Positions 15,855 through 24,199 of a DNA stretch of 64,000 bases are shown piece after piece. The notes under the pieces were generated by a model. It was not told the origin of the DNA, did no database searches, and was given only the letters and a program-made list of their open reading frames with translations. Source of the stretch: LMUY01 sp964244585 (GTDB taxonomy: Bacteria > Pseudomonadota > Alphaproteobacteria > Acetobacterales > Acetobacteraceae). The position numbers were made by a program, and so were the translations under genes. The stretch is from contig CAXTJM010000005.1 of assembly GCA_964244585.1 (NCBI GenBank), positions 1 to 64,000 on the forward strand, given 5' to 3'. Each line of letters begins with the position of its first letter. Positions within the stretch are counted from its first letter, which is position 1.

Positions 15855-17455
15855 TCTTCGGCCCCACGGCGCTGGCCGACGCAGCGGGCGCGGTGCTTGC
15901 CCACACCCACCGCGTGCCGGGCCGGGTGCTGAAGAAGGGCTCGATACTGGACGCGGCGGGACTCGCCGGGTTGCGCGCCGCGGGGCTCGACCCGGTGGTG
16001 GCAGCCCGGATGGAACCCGGCGACGTGGGCGAGGACGCGGCCGCCCGCCGGATCGCCACCGCCCTGCTGGGCGCCGGGCTGACGCTCACCCGCGCGGCGA
16101 CCGGACGGGTGAACCTGGTTGCCGCATCGGCCGGGCTGCTGCGTGCCGATCGCGGCCGGATCGACGCGTTGAACGCGGTGGACGAGGCGGTGACGGTCGC
16201 CACCCTGGCGGACGCGACGCCGGTGGCGGCGGGCGAGATGGTGGCGACGATCAAGATCATCCCGTTCGCGCTCCCTGGCGCGACGCTGGACCGGGCGGTC
16301 GCCGCCTGCAGCGGGGGCGCCATGGCCGTGCTGCCCTGGCGGCCCCGGCGGATTGGGCTGGTACTGACCACGCTGCCCGGGCTGAAACCCTCCGTGATCG
16401 CCGGCACGGTGGCGGCGATGGAACCCCGCGTGCTGGGCATCGGCGGCACGCTGCTGCCGCCGCTGCAATGCCCCCACCGGACCGAGCCGATCGCCGCCGC
16501 CCTGCACAGCCTGATGGAGGACGGGGCGGACCTGCTGCTGGTCGCCGGCGCGTCCGCGGTGGTCGACCGGCGGGATGTCGGCCCGGCGGGCATCGTCGCC
16601 GCAGGTGGGCACATCCTGCATTTCGGCATGCCGGTCGATCCCGGCAACCTCATCTGCCTCGGCCAGATCGGCGACGTCCCGGCCCTCGTGCTGCCGGGTT
16701 GCGCGCGCAGCCCGAAGCCGAACGGGATCGACCTGGTGCTGCACCGGCTGGCGGCGGGCCTTCCCGTCACGGGCGCCACCATCGCCCGAATGGGCGTCGG
16801 CGGATTGCTGAAGGACGTGACGGCCCGGCCGCTGCCGCGTGCCAGGGCCACTGCCATCGCCACCCCGCATGGGGTCGCCGCCGTCGTGCTCGCAGCCGGC
16901 CGGTCCAGCCGCATGGCGCCGCGGCACAAGCTACTGATCGAAGATGCTTCCGGCCGCGCGATGGTGGCCCGGGTGGTGGATGGCGTGCTCGCCAGCCGGG
17001 CCAGGCCGATCCTGGTGGTCACGGGGCACCGGGCGGCGGAGGTGCAGGCCGCGCTTGCCGGCCGGCCCGTCACGTTCGTGCCCGCGGCCGACTATGCCGC
17101 TGGGTTGTCGGCCAGCCTGCGCGCCGGGCTCGCAGCCGTGCCGCCATCCACCGCTGCCGCGCTGGTGGTGCTGGGGGACATGCCGCTGGTGACTCCGGCG
17201 ACGATCGACCGCCTGGTGGACAGCTACGATCCGGAGGAAGGCCGCACCATCGTGGCGCCACGCTACGATGGCCAACTGGGCAATCCGGTGCTGTGGGACC
17301 GGCGGTACTTCCCCGCCATGATGGCGCTGAACGGCGACACCGGCGCCCGCGCCCTGCTGCGGCAGCATGGCGAAGCCATTGCCGAGATCGACGTCGATGA
17401 CACAGTGTTGCGCGATTTCGACACTGTGGAGAGCTTGCTCGATCTGCCTGGGTGA
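15851..17455 (+). CDS. Molybdopterin-binding / MocA-type nucleotidyltransferase fusion
   Basis: 534 residues with two domains. The N-terminal half (about 1-335) is a MoeA/MoCF-like molybdopterin-binding domain. The C-terminal part (about 340-534) is a MobA/MocA-type nucleotidyltransferase with VVLAAGRSSRMAPRHKLL, then LGDMPLVTPATID. MocA makes molybdopterin cytosine dinucleotide, the cofactor of CO-dehydrogenase and aldehyde-oxidase type enzymes, which fits the CoxE and XdhC neighbours. It starts with GTG in a GTGA overlap and ends the operon. The molybdenum hydroxylase these genes serve is outside the window. Confidence 0.88.
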   Translation: MIFGPTALADAAGAVLAHTHRVPGRVLKKGSILDAAGLAGLRAAGLDPVVAARMEPGDVGEDAAARRIATALLGAGLTLTRAATGRVNLVAASAGLLRADRGRIDALNAVDEAVTVATLADATPVAAGEMVATIKIIPFALPGATLDRAVAACSGGAMAVLPWRPRRIGLVLTTLPGLKPSVIAGTVAAMEPRVLGIGGTLLPPLQCPHRTEPIAAALHSLMEDGADLLLVAGASAVVDRRDVGPAGIVAAGGHILHFGMPVDPGNLICLGQIGDVPALVLPGCARSPKPNGIDLVLHRLAAGLPVTGATIARMGVGGLLKDVTARPLPRARATAIATPHGVAAVVLAAGRSSRMAPRHKLLIEDASGRAMVARVVDGVLASRARPILVVTGHRAAEVQAALAGRPVTFVPAADYAAGLSASLRAGLAAVPPSTAAALVVLGDMPLVTPATIDRLVDSYDPEEGRTIVAPRYDGQLGNPVLWDRRYFPAMMALNGDTGARALLRQHGEAIAEIDVDDTVLRDFDTVESLLDLPG

Positions 17456-17520
17456 CAGGCGATGGGGCTGGGGCCATCTTCACCGGCACGCCAGAAGAAC
17501 GATCCTATCGGAGTTGCCTT

Positions 17521-17880
17521 ATGTTCCGCGCCCTCCTGCCCGCCCTCCTGGTCCTGCTCGCCGCCGGATGCACCAGGCCGCCGCAGACCCCGGCGACCCG
17601 CGCCAGCGCCGCTGCCGTCGCATCCTGCCGCAGCAGCGCCAACCAGGCATTCGACCGCCAGAACCGGTTCCTGCTGTCGGAGCGCAGCACGACGGACTCC
17701 CCGTTCTCCACGTCGGGCGATCCCGGCGTGACCACCCGCGGGCTGACGGAACGCTATGACTACGACACGCAACTGCAGTCGTGCCTGGCTGCCTCGGACG
17801 TGCCGGCCAGCACGGCGAACGGACCTGCCACGTCCGCCCAGCCCTCGGTGCGGGGCAGCACGTCTTTGTCGCCCTTCTAG
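17521..17880 (+). CDS. Small lipoprotein
   Basis: 119 residues. The lipobox LVLLAAGC places the lipidated Cys at about residue 17. The mature part is Ser/Thr/Ala-rich with two more Cys (VASCRSSANQAFDRQNRF and LQSCLAAS) that may pair. No known domain. GGAG lies eight bases before the ATG. A strong hairpin follows 10 bases after the stop. Confidence 0.8.
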   Translation: MFRALLPALLVLLAAGCTRPPQTPATRASAAAVASCRSSANQAFDRQNRFLLSERSTTDSPFSTSGDPGVTTRGLTERYDYDTQLQSCLAASDVPASTANGPATSAQPSVRGSTSLSPF

Positions 17881-17890
17881 GCGCTGCTAC

Positions 17891-17919
17891 AAGGGCTCTC
17901 CGCAGCAGGGAGAGCCCTT
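17891..17919 (+). terminator. Hairpin that ends the lipoprotein gene and covers the ridA ribosome-binding site
   Basis: AAGGGCTCTCC pairs perfectly with GGAGAGCCCTT across a seven-base loop (11 base pairs), followed by only three T residues. The right arm contains the GGGAGAG that serves as Shine-Dalgarno sequence of ridA, eight bases before its ATG at 17923. In read-through mRNA the hairpin would both promote termination and hide the ridA start; a transcript beginning within the stem would leave it open. Confidence 0.6.
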
Positions 17920-17922
17920 TCC

Positions 17923-18273
17923 ATGAGCAAGATCACCCGGACCGACGCCAACAAGGTGCTGGCGAAAGCCGTTGAGTACCATAACTTCGTCTATCTCGCC
18001 GGCATAACCGCGGATGACACGGCACAGGACGTCACCGGCCAGACCACGCAGGTCCTGGCTGCCATCGATGCAATGCTTGAGGCGCATGGCACCGACAAGA
18101 CGCGGATGCTCCAGGCGCAGATCTGGCTAAAGGACATTCGCGACCGCGACGCCATGAACAAGGTGTGGTCGGCCTGGCTGCCCGAGGGAGGCGCGCCCGC
18201 CCGCGCCTGCGTGGAGGCCAGCATGGCAGATCCCCGCCTGCTGGTGGAGATCATGGTCACCGCCTGCAAATAG
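17923..18273 (+). CDS. RidA/YjgF-family protein
   Basis: 116 residues of the YjgF/YER057c/UK114 family. It carries the family's conserved block (GAPARACVEASM, with the ligand-binding Arg near residue 93) and VYLAGITADD near the N-terminus. RidA hydrolyses reactive enamine/imine intermediates released by PLP enzymes; several subfamilies have other or unknown ligands, so enzyme activity is not assured. Its Shine-Dalgarno sequence lies in the right arm of the preceding hairpin. Confidence 0.88.
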   Translation: MSKITRTDANKVLAKAVEYHNFVYLAGITADDTAQDVTGQTTQVLAAIDAMLEAHGTDKTRMLQAQIWLKDIRDRDAMNKVWSAWLPEGGAPARACVEASMADPRLLVEIMVTACK

Positions 18274-18283
18274 GCCAGCGACC

Positions 18284-18322
18284 GATGGAACCGCCCCGAA
18301 GGGTAAACAGTGCGGTTCCATC
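18284..18322 (+). terminator. Hairpin after the RidA gene
   Basis: GATGGAACCGC and GCGGTTCCATC form a perfect 11-base-pair stem around a 17-base loop, beginning 10 bases after the stop codon. No T-tract follows. Position and strength suggest a terminator or an mRNA 3' stabiliser. Confidence 0.5.
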
Positions 18323-18487
18323 ACGACTCCGTGAATAGGATTTAAGTCCGAAAACTCTCCCCGGCAGCCATCGTCCGCCGTCTGTTTGCAAAGCCGGCTG
18401 CAACAAACCGACATAGTCGCATTGCCATGCCGACGGCGCTGTTGCTACCGCACCCTCACGATCTGGTGAATTCATGAGGGAGTCGAT

Positions 18488-19396
18488 ATGAACGCAGCCG
18501 CCCAACTCCGGGTCTTCGCCATTGGCGCTGCCTTCGTCTTTGGCCTGGGGGGCGCGGCGCAGGCCCACTCCCGTGGCGGACATGAGGGCCACCAGCCGGG
18601 TCGTGGCGGCGTCTCCACGCTGGGCGCAAGCCGCGCGCATGGCACGCCGATCGCCTTCAGCACTGGCCGGCATGGGTTTGGCCAACAGCGGTTCGCCGGG
18701 CGTGACGTCAGCCAGTTTGGCAGCCGGCGCGAGCGGGGCTTTCACGGCCGTGCGGGCGGCAGCCGTTTCGCAAGCAGCGGCCATAGCGGCGGCGGCATCC
18801 AATGCGTGACGTTCGCGCGCGCCGATTCCGGCATCGAGCTTTCCGGCAATGCCAGCGCCTGGTGGGACAATGCCGCCGGGGTCTATGCCCGCGGCAACCG
18901 TCCGGAGGCGGGCAGCGTGCTCAACTTCCGCGCCAACGGCGCGATGCACATGGGCCATGTCGCCGTCGTCAACCAAGTGGTCGACGGCCGCACGATCGAG
19001 ATCGACCACGCGAACTGGGGCGGCCCCGGCGCCGTGCGCGGCGGCATCAGCCGGGACATCTCCGTCGTCGACGTGTCGCCCGCGAATGACTGGAGCGCGG
19101 TGCGCGTGGCGCTGGGCCATAGCGGCGAATTCGGCAGCATCTACCCGACCTTCGGCTTCATCTACAATCGGCCCGACCGTGGGACCATGGTCGCGTCGAA
19201 CGACCACACTGCGCCGATGCCGGCACTGAACCCCGCCCCGCGCGACCTTCGTGGCCGGATCGTGCCCGCGGCGTATGACGAGGTGGCCGAGGCGCCGGAA
19301 GATTTCCTGCCCAGCTACGGACATCATGTGGCCACCTCCCACTCGCGTCATCATGGCCTGTCGACCGCTCACCACCTGCGCCACGGTCGCGTCTGA
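18488..19396 (+). CDS. Exported CHAP-domain amidase/peptidase
   Basis: 302 residues. A signal peptide ends at GLGGAAQAHS. A His/Gly/Arg-rich, low-complexity stretch follows (about 27-95), then a CHAP domain (about 100-225). The catalytic Cys is in GGGIQCVTFAR, the His in MHMGHVAVVNQ, and EIDHANWGG supplies the polar third residue. CHAP domains cut peptidoglycan stem peptides or cross-bridges, or glutathionylspermidine-type amides. The C-terminus is disordered and His-rich, so metal or surface binding is possible. GAGGGAG precedes the ATG. It is separated from the RidA gene by a hairpin and 165 bases without a visible gene. Confidence 0.82.
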   Translation: MNAAAQLRVFAIGAAFVFGLGGAAQAHSRGGHEGHQPGRGGVSTLGASRAHGTPIAFSTGRHGFGQQRFAGRDVSQFGSRRERGFHGRAGGSRFASSGHSGGGIQCVTFARADSGIELSGNASAWWDNAAGVYARGNRPEAGSVLNFRANGAMHMGHVAVVNQVVDGRTIEIDHANWGGPGAVRGGISRDISVVDVSPANDWSAVRVALGHSGEFGSIYPTFGFIYNRPDRGTMVASNDHTAPMPALNPAPRDLRGRIVPAAYDEVAEAPEDFLPSYGHHVATSHSRHHGLSTAHHLRHGRV

Positions 19397-19414
19397 CCCG
19401 CGCCTGCCCTGCCT

Positions 19415-19501
19415 CGCTCTCTCGGCGAGAGGGCGGGGAGCGGGGGCTTGGAGTGTATGACGGCGCGCTTTGCCCTCATCCGTCACTCTCCCACAGGGAG
19501 A
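19415..19501. terminator. Two hairpins between convergent genes
   Basis: Between the CHAP gene and the oppositely read chromate transporter lie two dyads. At 19415-19435, CGCTCTCTC and GAGAGGGCG surround GGC (nine pairs, one G-T). At 19487-19501, TCTCCC and GGGAGA surround ACA. The first resembles the palindromic repeats elsewhere in the window. Together they probably form a bidirectional terminator region. Confidence 0.45.
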
Positions 19502-19548
19502 CGGCCTGAACGGTCGCACCGTCAGTTCAAGGCTTTACCGTCGAGTTC

Positions 19549-20085
19549 TCACCCGAACACGGCGCCCAGCATGGCGCCCGCGGCGAGCAGGCCAAGCGGG
19601 TGAACCCGGGTCAGCACGACAAGGATGGCAGTCGCCAGCGTGATCGCGGCGGTGACCACACTGTGGGTCGTCGATGCCGCGAGCAAGGCGGCGCCGGCGC
19701 CGACCAGCCCGACCGTGACAGGCACGAGGCCGGCCTGGACCAGCCGGCGCCAGGCCCGTTCGCGGAACCGGTGCCACACCCGCACGGTCGCGTAGGTCAG
19801 GACGCTGGATGGGCCGATCATCCCGGCAGTGGCGGCCAGCGCGCCGGACAGGCCGGCGACGCGCCACCCCACCAGCGTGGCTACCATCATGTTCGGACCC
19901 GGAGCGGCCTGCGCCAGGGCAAACAGCGCGGCGAAGGTGGCGGGGTCCATGTAGCCATAGACGTCCACGACCTGGCGCTGCATCTCCGGCAGGACGGGCG
20001 CCACGCCGCCAACGGCGAGGATGGAGAGCTGGCCGAAGATCGCCGCAAGCTGCGCCGGCGCGTTCACCTGGGCCAGCGCCAGCAT
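19549..20085 (-). CDS. Chromate transporter, C-terminal-half-type subunit
   Basis: 178 residues, one CHR domain with about five membrane helices. The CHR signature is seen in LSILAVGGVAPVLPEMQRQVV and the conserved FALAQAAPGPNMMVATLVG. With the overlapping gene upstream (22 bases) it forms a two-gene, short-chain ChrA transporter, in which two half-size proteins of inverted topology replace one full-length ChrA. Such pairs export chromate, or transport sulfate-like anions. The half-size count and adjacency are visible; the substrate is inferred from family. Confidence 0.87.
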   Translation of the reverse strand: MLALAQVNAPAQLAAIFGQLSILAVGGVAPVLPEMQRQVVDVYGYMDPATFAALFALAQAAPGPNMMVATLVGWRVAGLSGALAATAGMIGPSSVLTYATVRVWHRFRERAWRRLVQAGLVPVTVGLVGAGAALLAASTTHSVVTAAITLATAILVVLTRVHPLGLLAAGAMLGAVFG

Positions 20086-20636
20086 ATCAAGATGCTGGCG
20101 GGCGCCATCACCAGCATGGTCGGCAGAAGCGGCAGGCGGCCCAGGGCGATCGCCCCGAAGGCCAGCAAGGCGATCGAACTCCCGGGCCAGTAGCGCTGCA
20201 ACGGGGCGGCGACCTTGGCTGCCATCGCCACCACCAGCCCCGACGCCGCTGCGGCAAGGCCGCCGAACGCCCGCGCCACGATGGGGATATGGCCATATCG
20301 CTCATACACCCCGCCCAGGGCGATCACGATGGCGATCGGCGCCGCCAGCAGCCCCAGCACGCTGGCTAGGCTGCCGGGAACGCCACGGAACCGGGCGCCG
20401 GTGGCAACCGACATGTTGACGATGTTGGGTCCGGGCAGGAACTGGCACAGCGCCAGCATGTCGTTGAACTCGACGCCGGTCACCCAGCGCCGCTGTTCCA
20501 CCATCATGCGGCGCGCCCAGGGCAGGACGCCGCCGAACCCCACGATGCCGATCCCGAAGAAGCCGGCGAACAGGCTTGCCAGCCCCGGCTCGACGATATC
20601 CGGCAGCGACGCCGGCAGGGCTCCGGTATCAGGCAT
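20064..20636 (-). CDS. Chromate transporter, N-terminal-half-type subunit
   Basis: 190 residues, the second CHR half. It shows FFGIGIVGFGGVLPWARRMMVEQRRWV (the CHR N-terminal signature) and MLALCQFLPGPNIVNMSVATG. It is the upstream partner in the split chromate transporter, and its end overlaps the start of the downstream half. Its ATG in turn overlaps the end of the preceding MHS permease gene by eight bases, so the three are probably one transcript. Confidence 0.87.
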   Translation of the reverse strand: MPDTGALPASLPDIVEPGLASLFAGFFGIGIVGFGGVLPWARRMMVEQRRWVTGVEFNDMLALCQFLPGPNIVNMSVATGARFRGVPGSLASVLGLLAAPIAIVIALGGVYERYGHIPIVARAFGGLAAAASGLVVAMAAKVAAPLQRYWPGSSIALLAFGAIALGRLPLLPTMLVMAPASILICWRWPR

Positions 20637-21921
20637 GGACCTCCCGACGGTACGACGTGCTGATCCTTCCCATCAGCAGGACGGCGCCGAGCCCTACCAC
20701 ACCCGCCAGGGCCATCCAGGCACCCGGCGCGGCCTTGTCCCCGAACTTCTCGATCAACGCCGTGCAGATCGCCGGCGTCATGCCGCCCACCACCGTTGCC
20801 AAGCTGTACGCCAGCGAGAACCCGGACGTCCGCACCTCGGGCGGCATGACCTCGGTCAGGTACACGACCATGGCACCGTTATAGCAGCCGTAGATGAAGC
20901 TCAGCCACAGCTCCGCCACCAACAGATGGGCGAAGGACGGGCTCGTCACCAGCCAGCTCAGCACCGGGTAGGCCGTGACGATCGCCAGCAGCGTGGTGCC
21001 GATCAGCAGCGGCCGCCGTCCGACCCGGTCGGACAGCGCGCCCGACACCGGCAGCCAGAACAGGTTGGACAACCCCACGCACACCGTGACGATCAGCACG
21101 TCGATGGCATCGAGCTTCAACACCTGCCGGCCATAGGTGGGCGTGTAGGCGGTGATCAGGTAGAACGACACCGTCGTCATGATCACCATCATCATGCCAA
21201 GGCCGACGATCCGCCAGTTCACCGCCATCGACCGCAGGATCTCCATGGCGGTCAGGCGGCGCGGGCGGCTTAGGAACGCCTCGGTCTCGGCCAGCGAACG
21301 CCGCAGCAGGAACAGGAACGGGATGATCGCACAGCCGATCAGCAGCGGGACGCGCCAGCCCCAGGAGGCCATAGCCGCCTCGCCCAAGGTCTGGTTCAGC
21401 ACCACGCCCAGTAGCGCGGCGAAGATCACCGCCACCTGCTGGCTGCCGGACTGCCACGCCACGTAGAAGCCCTTGTTGCCCGGCGTCGCGATCTCGGCCA
21501 GATAGACCGAAACGCCGCCCAGCTCGACGCCTGCCGAAAACCCCTGGATCAGCCGGCTCATCACCACCAGCAACGGCGCCGCCAGCCCGATCGAGGCGTA
21601 TCCCGGCACCACGGCGACGGCCAGCGTGCCGACCGACATCAATGCCAGGGTCAGCAGCAGCCCAGCCCGGCGGCCATGCGCGTCGATATAGGCGCCCAGC
21701 ACCAGCGCGCCCAACGGGCGCATGAGGAACCCCGCGCCGAATGTCATAAGCGCCAGCATGAGCGATGCGAACTGCCCGTCGCTGGTGTCGGCCTGCGGGA
21801 AGAATGTGCGTCCGATGGACGCGGCAAAGTAGCCGAAAACGAAGAAATCGTATTGTTCCAGAAAGTTGCCGCTCGAAACTCGCAGCACCCCCATCAGCTT
21901 CGATTGTCTGCCGGCGACCAT
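20629..21921 (-). CDS. MHS-family metabolite:proton symporter
   Basis: 430 residues, twelve membrane helices. The MHS subgroup of the major facilitator superfamily is shown by NFLEQYDFFVFGYFAASIGRTFFP at the N-terminus, ALMTFGAGFLMRPLGALVLG and LIQGFSAGVELGG. Members import organic acids such as citrate, alpha-ketoglutarate, aromatic acids or betaine. The start was placed at the ATG before VAGRQSKL, which has GAGGGG eight bases upstream; longer frames to 22419 are unconserved. It is divergent from an acyl-CoA ligase, suggesting uptake of that enzyme's acid substrate. Confidence 0.88.
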   Translation of the reverse strand: MVAGRQSKLMGVLRVSSGNFLEQYDFFVFGYFAASIGRTFFPQADTSDGQFASLMLALMTFGAGFLMRPLGALVLGAYIDAHGRRAGLLLTLALMSVGTLAVAVVPGYASIGLAAPLLVVMSRLIQGFSAGVELGGVSVYLAEIATPGNKGFYVAWQSGSQQVAVIFAALLGVVLNQTLGEAAMASWGWRVPLLIGCAIIPFLFLLRRSLAETEAFLSRPRRLTAMEILRSMAVNWRIVGLGMMMVIMTTVSFYLITAYTPTYGRQVLKLDAIDVLIVTVCVGLSNLFWLPVSGALSDRVGRRPLLIGTTLLAIVTAYPVLSWLVTSPSFAHLLVAELWLSFIYGCYNGAMVVYLTEVMPPEVRTSGFSLAYSLATVVGGMTPAICTALIEKFGDKAAPGAWMALAGVVGLGAVLLMGRISTSYRREVHA

Positions 21922-21943
21922 GCCACCCGTCCCCTCCCCGATT

Positions 21944-21977
21944 TGGTGCAGAATACCGGATAGGGCGGACTGCACCA
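21944..21977. promoter_or_regulatory. Inverted repeat between permease and acyl-CoA ligase genes
   Basis: TGGTGCAG and CTGCACCA form perfect eight-base arms 18 bases apart, in the 127-base divergent gap between the MHS permease and the ligase. The arms face each other about 2.5 helical turns apart, centre to centre, which suits a dimeric regulator. It could control both directions. Confidence 0.5.
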
Positions 21978-22048
21978 GACGCACCGTTGACGGTTGGGCG
22001 GAAAACCCGGTTCTGCTAGCGTCCCGGCAACGAAACGAGGAAACGACG

Positions 22049-23728
22049 GTGATCGACGCAGACGCCTTCCTTGCCGCACGGGATCTCCTGCTCGCGCACC
22101 GGTCCGACATCGACGCAGCACGCGCCGCGTTCCGATGGCCGGCACTGACGCACTTCAATTTCGCGCTGGACCATTTCGACCGGCTGGCAGCCGGCAATGA
22201 CGCCACCGCCCTGCGCTTCATCGGCCCAGGCGACCATGACGCCAGCGTCTCCTTCGCCGCCCTGTCGGAGCGGTCCAGCCGGGTCGCCAACCACCTCCGC
22301 CTGCTGGGGGTGCGGCGTGGCGACCGTGTGCTGCTGCTGCTCGGCAACGTGCCCGCCCTGTGGGAGGCGATGCTGGCATGCTGCAAGCTGGGCGCGGTGG
22401 TGATCCCCGCGACCACCATGCTGACGGAGGATGATTTGCGCGACCGGTTCGACCGCGGCCGTGTGCGTCACGCCATCATCGCCGGGGAGCATGCGGGGCG
22501 GCTTGCGGCACTCGGCGGCACGTTCACCCGCATCGCCGTCGGCGGCGCGCCCGGCTGGCACCGCTTCGAGGATGGCTACCAAGCCGCGGCCGAGTTCACG
22601 CCCGATGGCGAGACCCGCGCCACCGATCCGCTGCTGCTGTACTTCACCTCCGGCACCACGGCGAAGCCGAAGCTGGTGCTGCATTCCCACCAGAGCTACC
22701 CGGTGGGCCATCTCTCGACCATGTATTGGCTCGGGGTGCAGCCGGGAGACGTCCACCTCAACATCTCCTCGCCGGGCTGGGCGAAGCATGCGTGGAGCAG
22801 CTTCTTCGCGCCCTGGATTGCCGGGGCGACGATCGTGATCCTGAACCAGGCCCGGTTCGATGCACGCGGCGTGCTGGATGTGCTGGAGCGCGCGCGGGTG
22901 ACCACCTTCTGCGCCCCGCCCACGGTATGGCGGATGCTGATCCAGGAGGACCTTACGACCGCCCGCGTGTGCCTGCGGGAGGCCTTGGCCGCCGGGGAGC
23001 CGCTCAATCCGGAAGTGATCGGGCAGGTGCGGCGGGCCTGGGGACTGACCATCCGCGACGGCTACGGGCAGACCGAAACCACCTTGCAGATCGCCAACAC
23101 CCCGGGGCGCACCGCACAGGCCGGTTCGATGGGCTGGCCGCTGCCGGGCTACGAGGTGGCACTGCTGGACCCGGACGGGCAGGAGGCGGCGGAGGGCGAG
23201 ATCGCGCTTTCGCTGCAGCCGCGCCCGCTGGGCCTGATGGACGGCTACCAGGCGGAGGACGGCTCCCTGCGCGGCGTGGACGGACGCTGGTATCGCACCG
23301 GCGACACCGCGATGCGCAATCCGGACGGCTCGCTCACCTATGTCGGGCGGGCGGACGACGTGTTCAAATCCAGCGGCTACCGCATCAGTCCGTTCGAGCT
23401 GGAAAGCGTGCTGATCGAGCACCCGGCCGTCGCGGAGGCGGCGGTCGTGCCCTCCCCGGACCCGACCCGCACGGCGCTGCCCAAGGCGTTCATCCTGCTG
23501 GCGCCCGGCATCCCGCCGAACGGCGACACCGCTGCCAGCATCTTTGCCCATCTACGCGCCCGGCTGGCGCCGTACAAGCGGGTGCGACGCCTGGAATTCG
23601 CCGACCTGCCCAAGACGATCAGCGGCAAGATCCGCCGGGTGGAGCTGCGCCGGTTGGAGGCGGGCCGGCGACGGGAAGACGCGCGGGGCGAGCTGGAATT
23701 CCTGGAGGACGAGTTGGCGCAGGTATAG
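22049..23728 (+). CDS. Acyl-CoA synthetase (AMP-forming, medium-chain/AcsM-like)
   Basis: 559 residues of the adenylate-forming family. The P-loop motif is YFTSGTTAKPKLVLHS, the adenine-binding region DGYGQTETT, the Asp-containing hinge WYRTGDTAMRNPDG and YVGRADDVFKSSGYRI, and the catalytic Lys is in LPKTISGKIRRVELR. It activates a carboxylic acid to its CoA thioester. Overall layout resembles AcsM/benzoate-type ligases. The GTG start has GAGG upstream at good spacing. The divergent MHS permease probably delivers its substrate. Confidence 0.87.
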   Translation: MIDADAFLAARDLLLAHRSDIDAARAAFRWPALTHFNFALDHFDRLAAGNDATALRFIGPGDHDASVSFAALSERSSRVANHLRLLGVRRGDRVLLLLGNVPALWEAMLACCKLGAVVIPATTMLTEDDLRDRFDRGRVRHAIIAGEHAGRLAALGGTFTRIAVGGAPGWHRFEDGYQAAAEFTPDGETRATDPLLLYFTSGTTAKPKLVLHSHQSYPVGHLSTMYWLGVQPGDVHLNISSPGWAKHAWSSFFAPWIAGATIVILNQARFDARGVLDVLERARVTTFCAPPTVWRMLIQEDLTTARVCLREALAAGEPLNPEVIGQVRRAWGLTIRDGYGQTETTLQIANTPGRTAQAGSMGWPLPGYEVALLDPDGQEAAEGEIALSLQPRPLGLMDGYQAEDGSLRGVDGRWYRTGDTAMRNPDGSLTYVGRADDVFKSSGYRISPFELESVLIEHPAVAEAAVVPSPDPTRTALPKAFILLAPGIPPNGDTAASIFAHLRARLAPYKRVRRLEFADLPKTISGKIRRVELRRLEAGRRREDARGELEFLEDELAQV

Positions 23729-23734
23729 CGCTGG

Positions 23735-24187
23735 CTACTTCCGGGCGGGAGGCGCGTTGGCCCCCGGCCCGGCGACCAGGGCATCGACGGTGATGGGGTC
23801 GGCATGCTCGAACGTCAGCGTCAGCGGAACATGATCGCCTTGCTTCAACGGCTGCGTCAGCCCGGTCAGCATCAGGTGGTAGCCGCCTGGCGCCATGTGG
23901 ATCGGCACGCCGGGGGTGACGGGAAGCCCGCCGGGCACGGGGCGCATCTCCATCACGCCGGCGCGCATGCGGCTGACATGCAGTTCGGCATTCGCCGCCA
24001 CGGGCGTGTTGGCTCCCGTAAGCCGGTCAGGCTGGCTGGCCGTGACGGTGACGTACACGGCACCCGTTTGCGCCCCCGGCGTGCTGGCGCGGGACCAGGC
24101 TTCCGTCACGGCGACGTTGGCGGGTTGGGCGCGGGCAGAGGTCGCGAGGATCGCGGCGAACATGATCAGCGCTGGCAGCCGCATCAC
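23735..24187 (-). CDS. Periplasmic copper chaperone PCu(A)C
   Basis: 150 residues with a signal peptide ending near LATSARAQP. The copper site is HVSRMRAGVMEM with HMAPGGYHLML, the His/Met spacing of PCuAC. These proteins deliver Cu(I) to the CuA or CuB centre of cytochrome oxidase, working with SCO proteins. The SCO gene lies immediately upstream in the same direction (12 bases), so the two form a copper-delivery unit. No oxidase genes are in the window. Confidence 0.9.
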   Translation of the reverse strand: MMRLPALIMFAAILATSARAQPANVAVTEAWSRASTPGAQTGAVYVTVTASQPDRLTGANTPVAANAELHVSRMRAGVMEMRPVPGGLPVTPGVPIHMAPGGYHLMLTGLTQPLKQGDHVPLTLTFEHADPITVDALVAGPGANAPPARK

Positions 24188-24199
24188 CTAATATCCTGA

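Noticed and set aside
591..19501. The C/G-rich hairpins at 591, 13478 and 19415 as one mobile element
   Set aside because: They share flavour but not enough sequence to align confidently; kept as separate entries.
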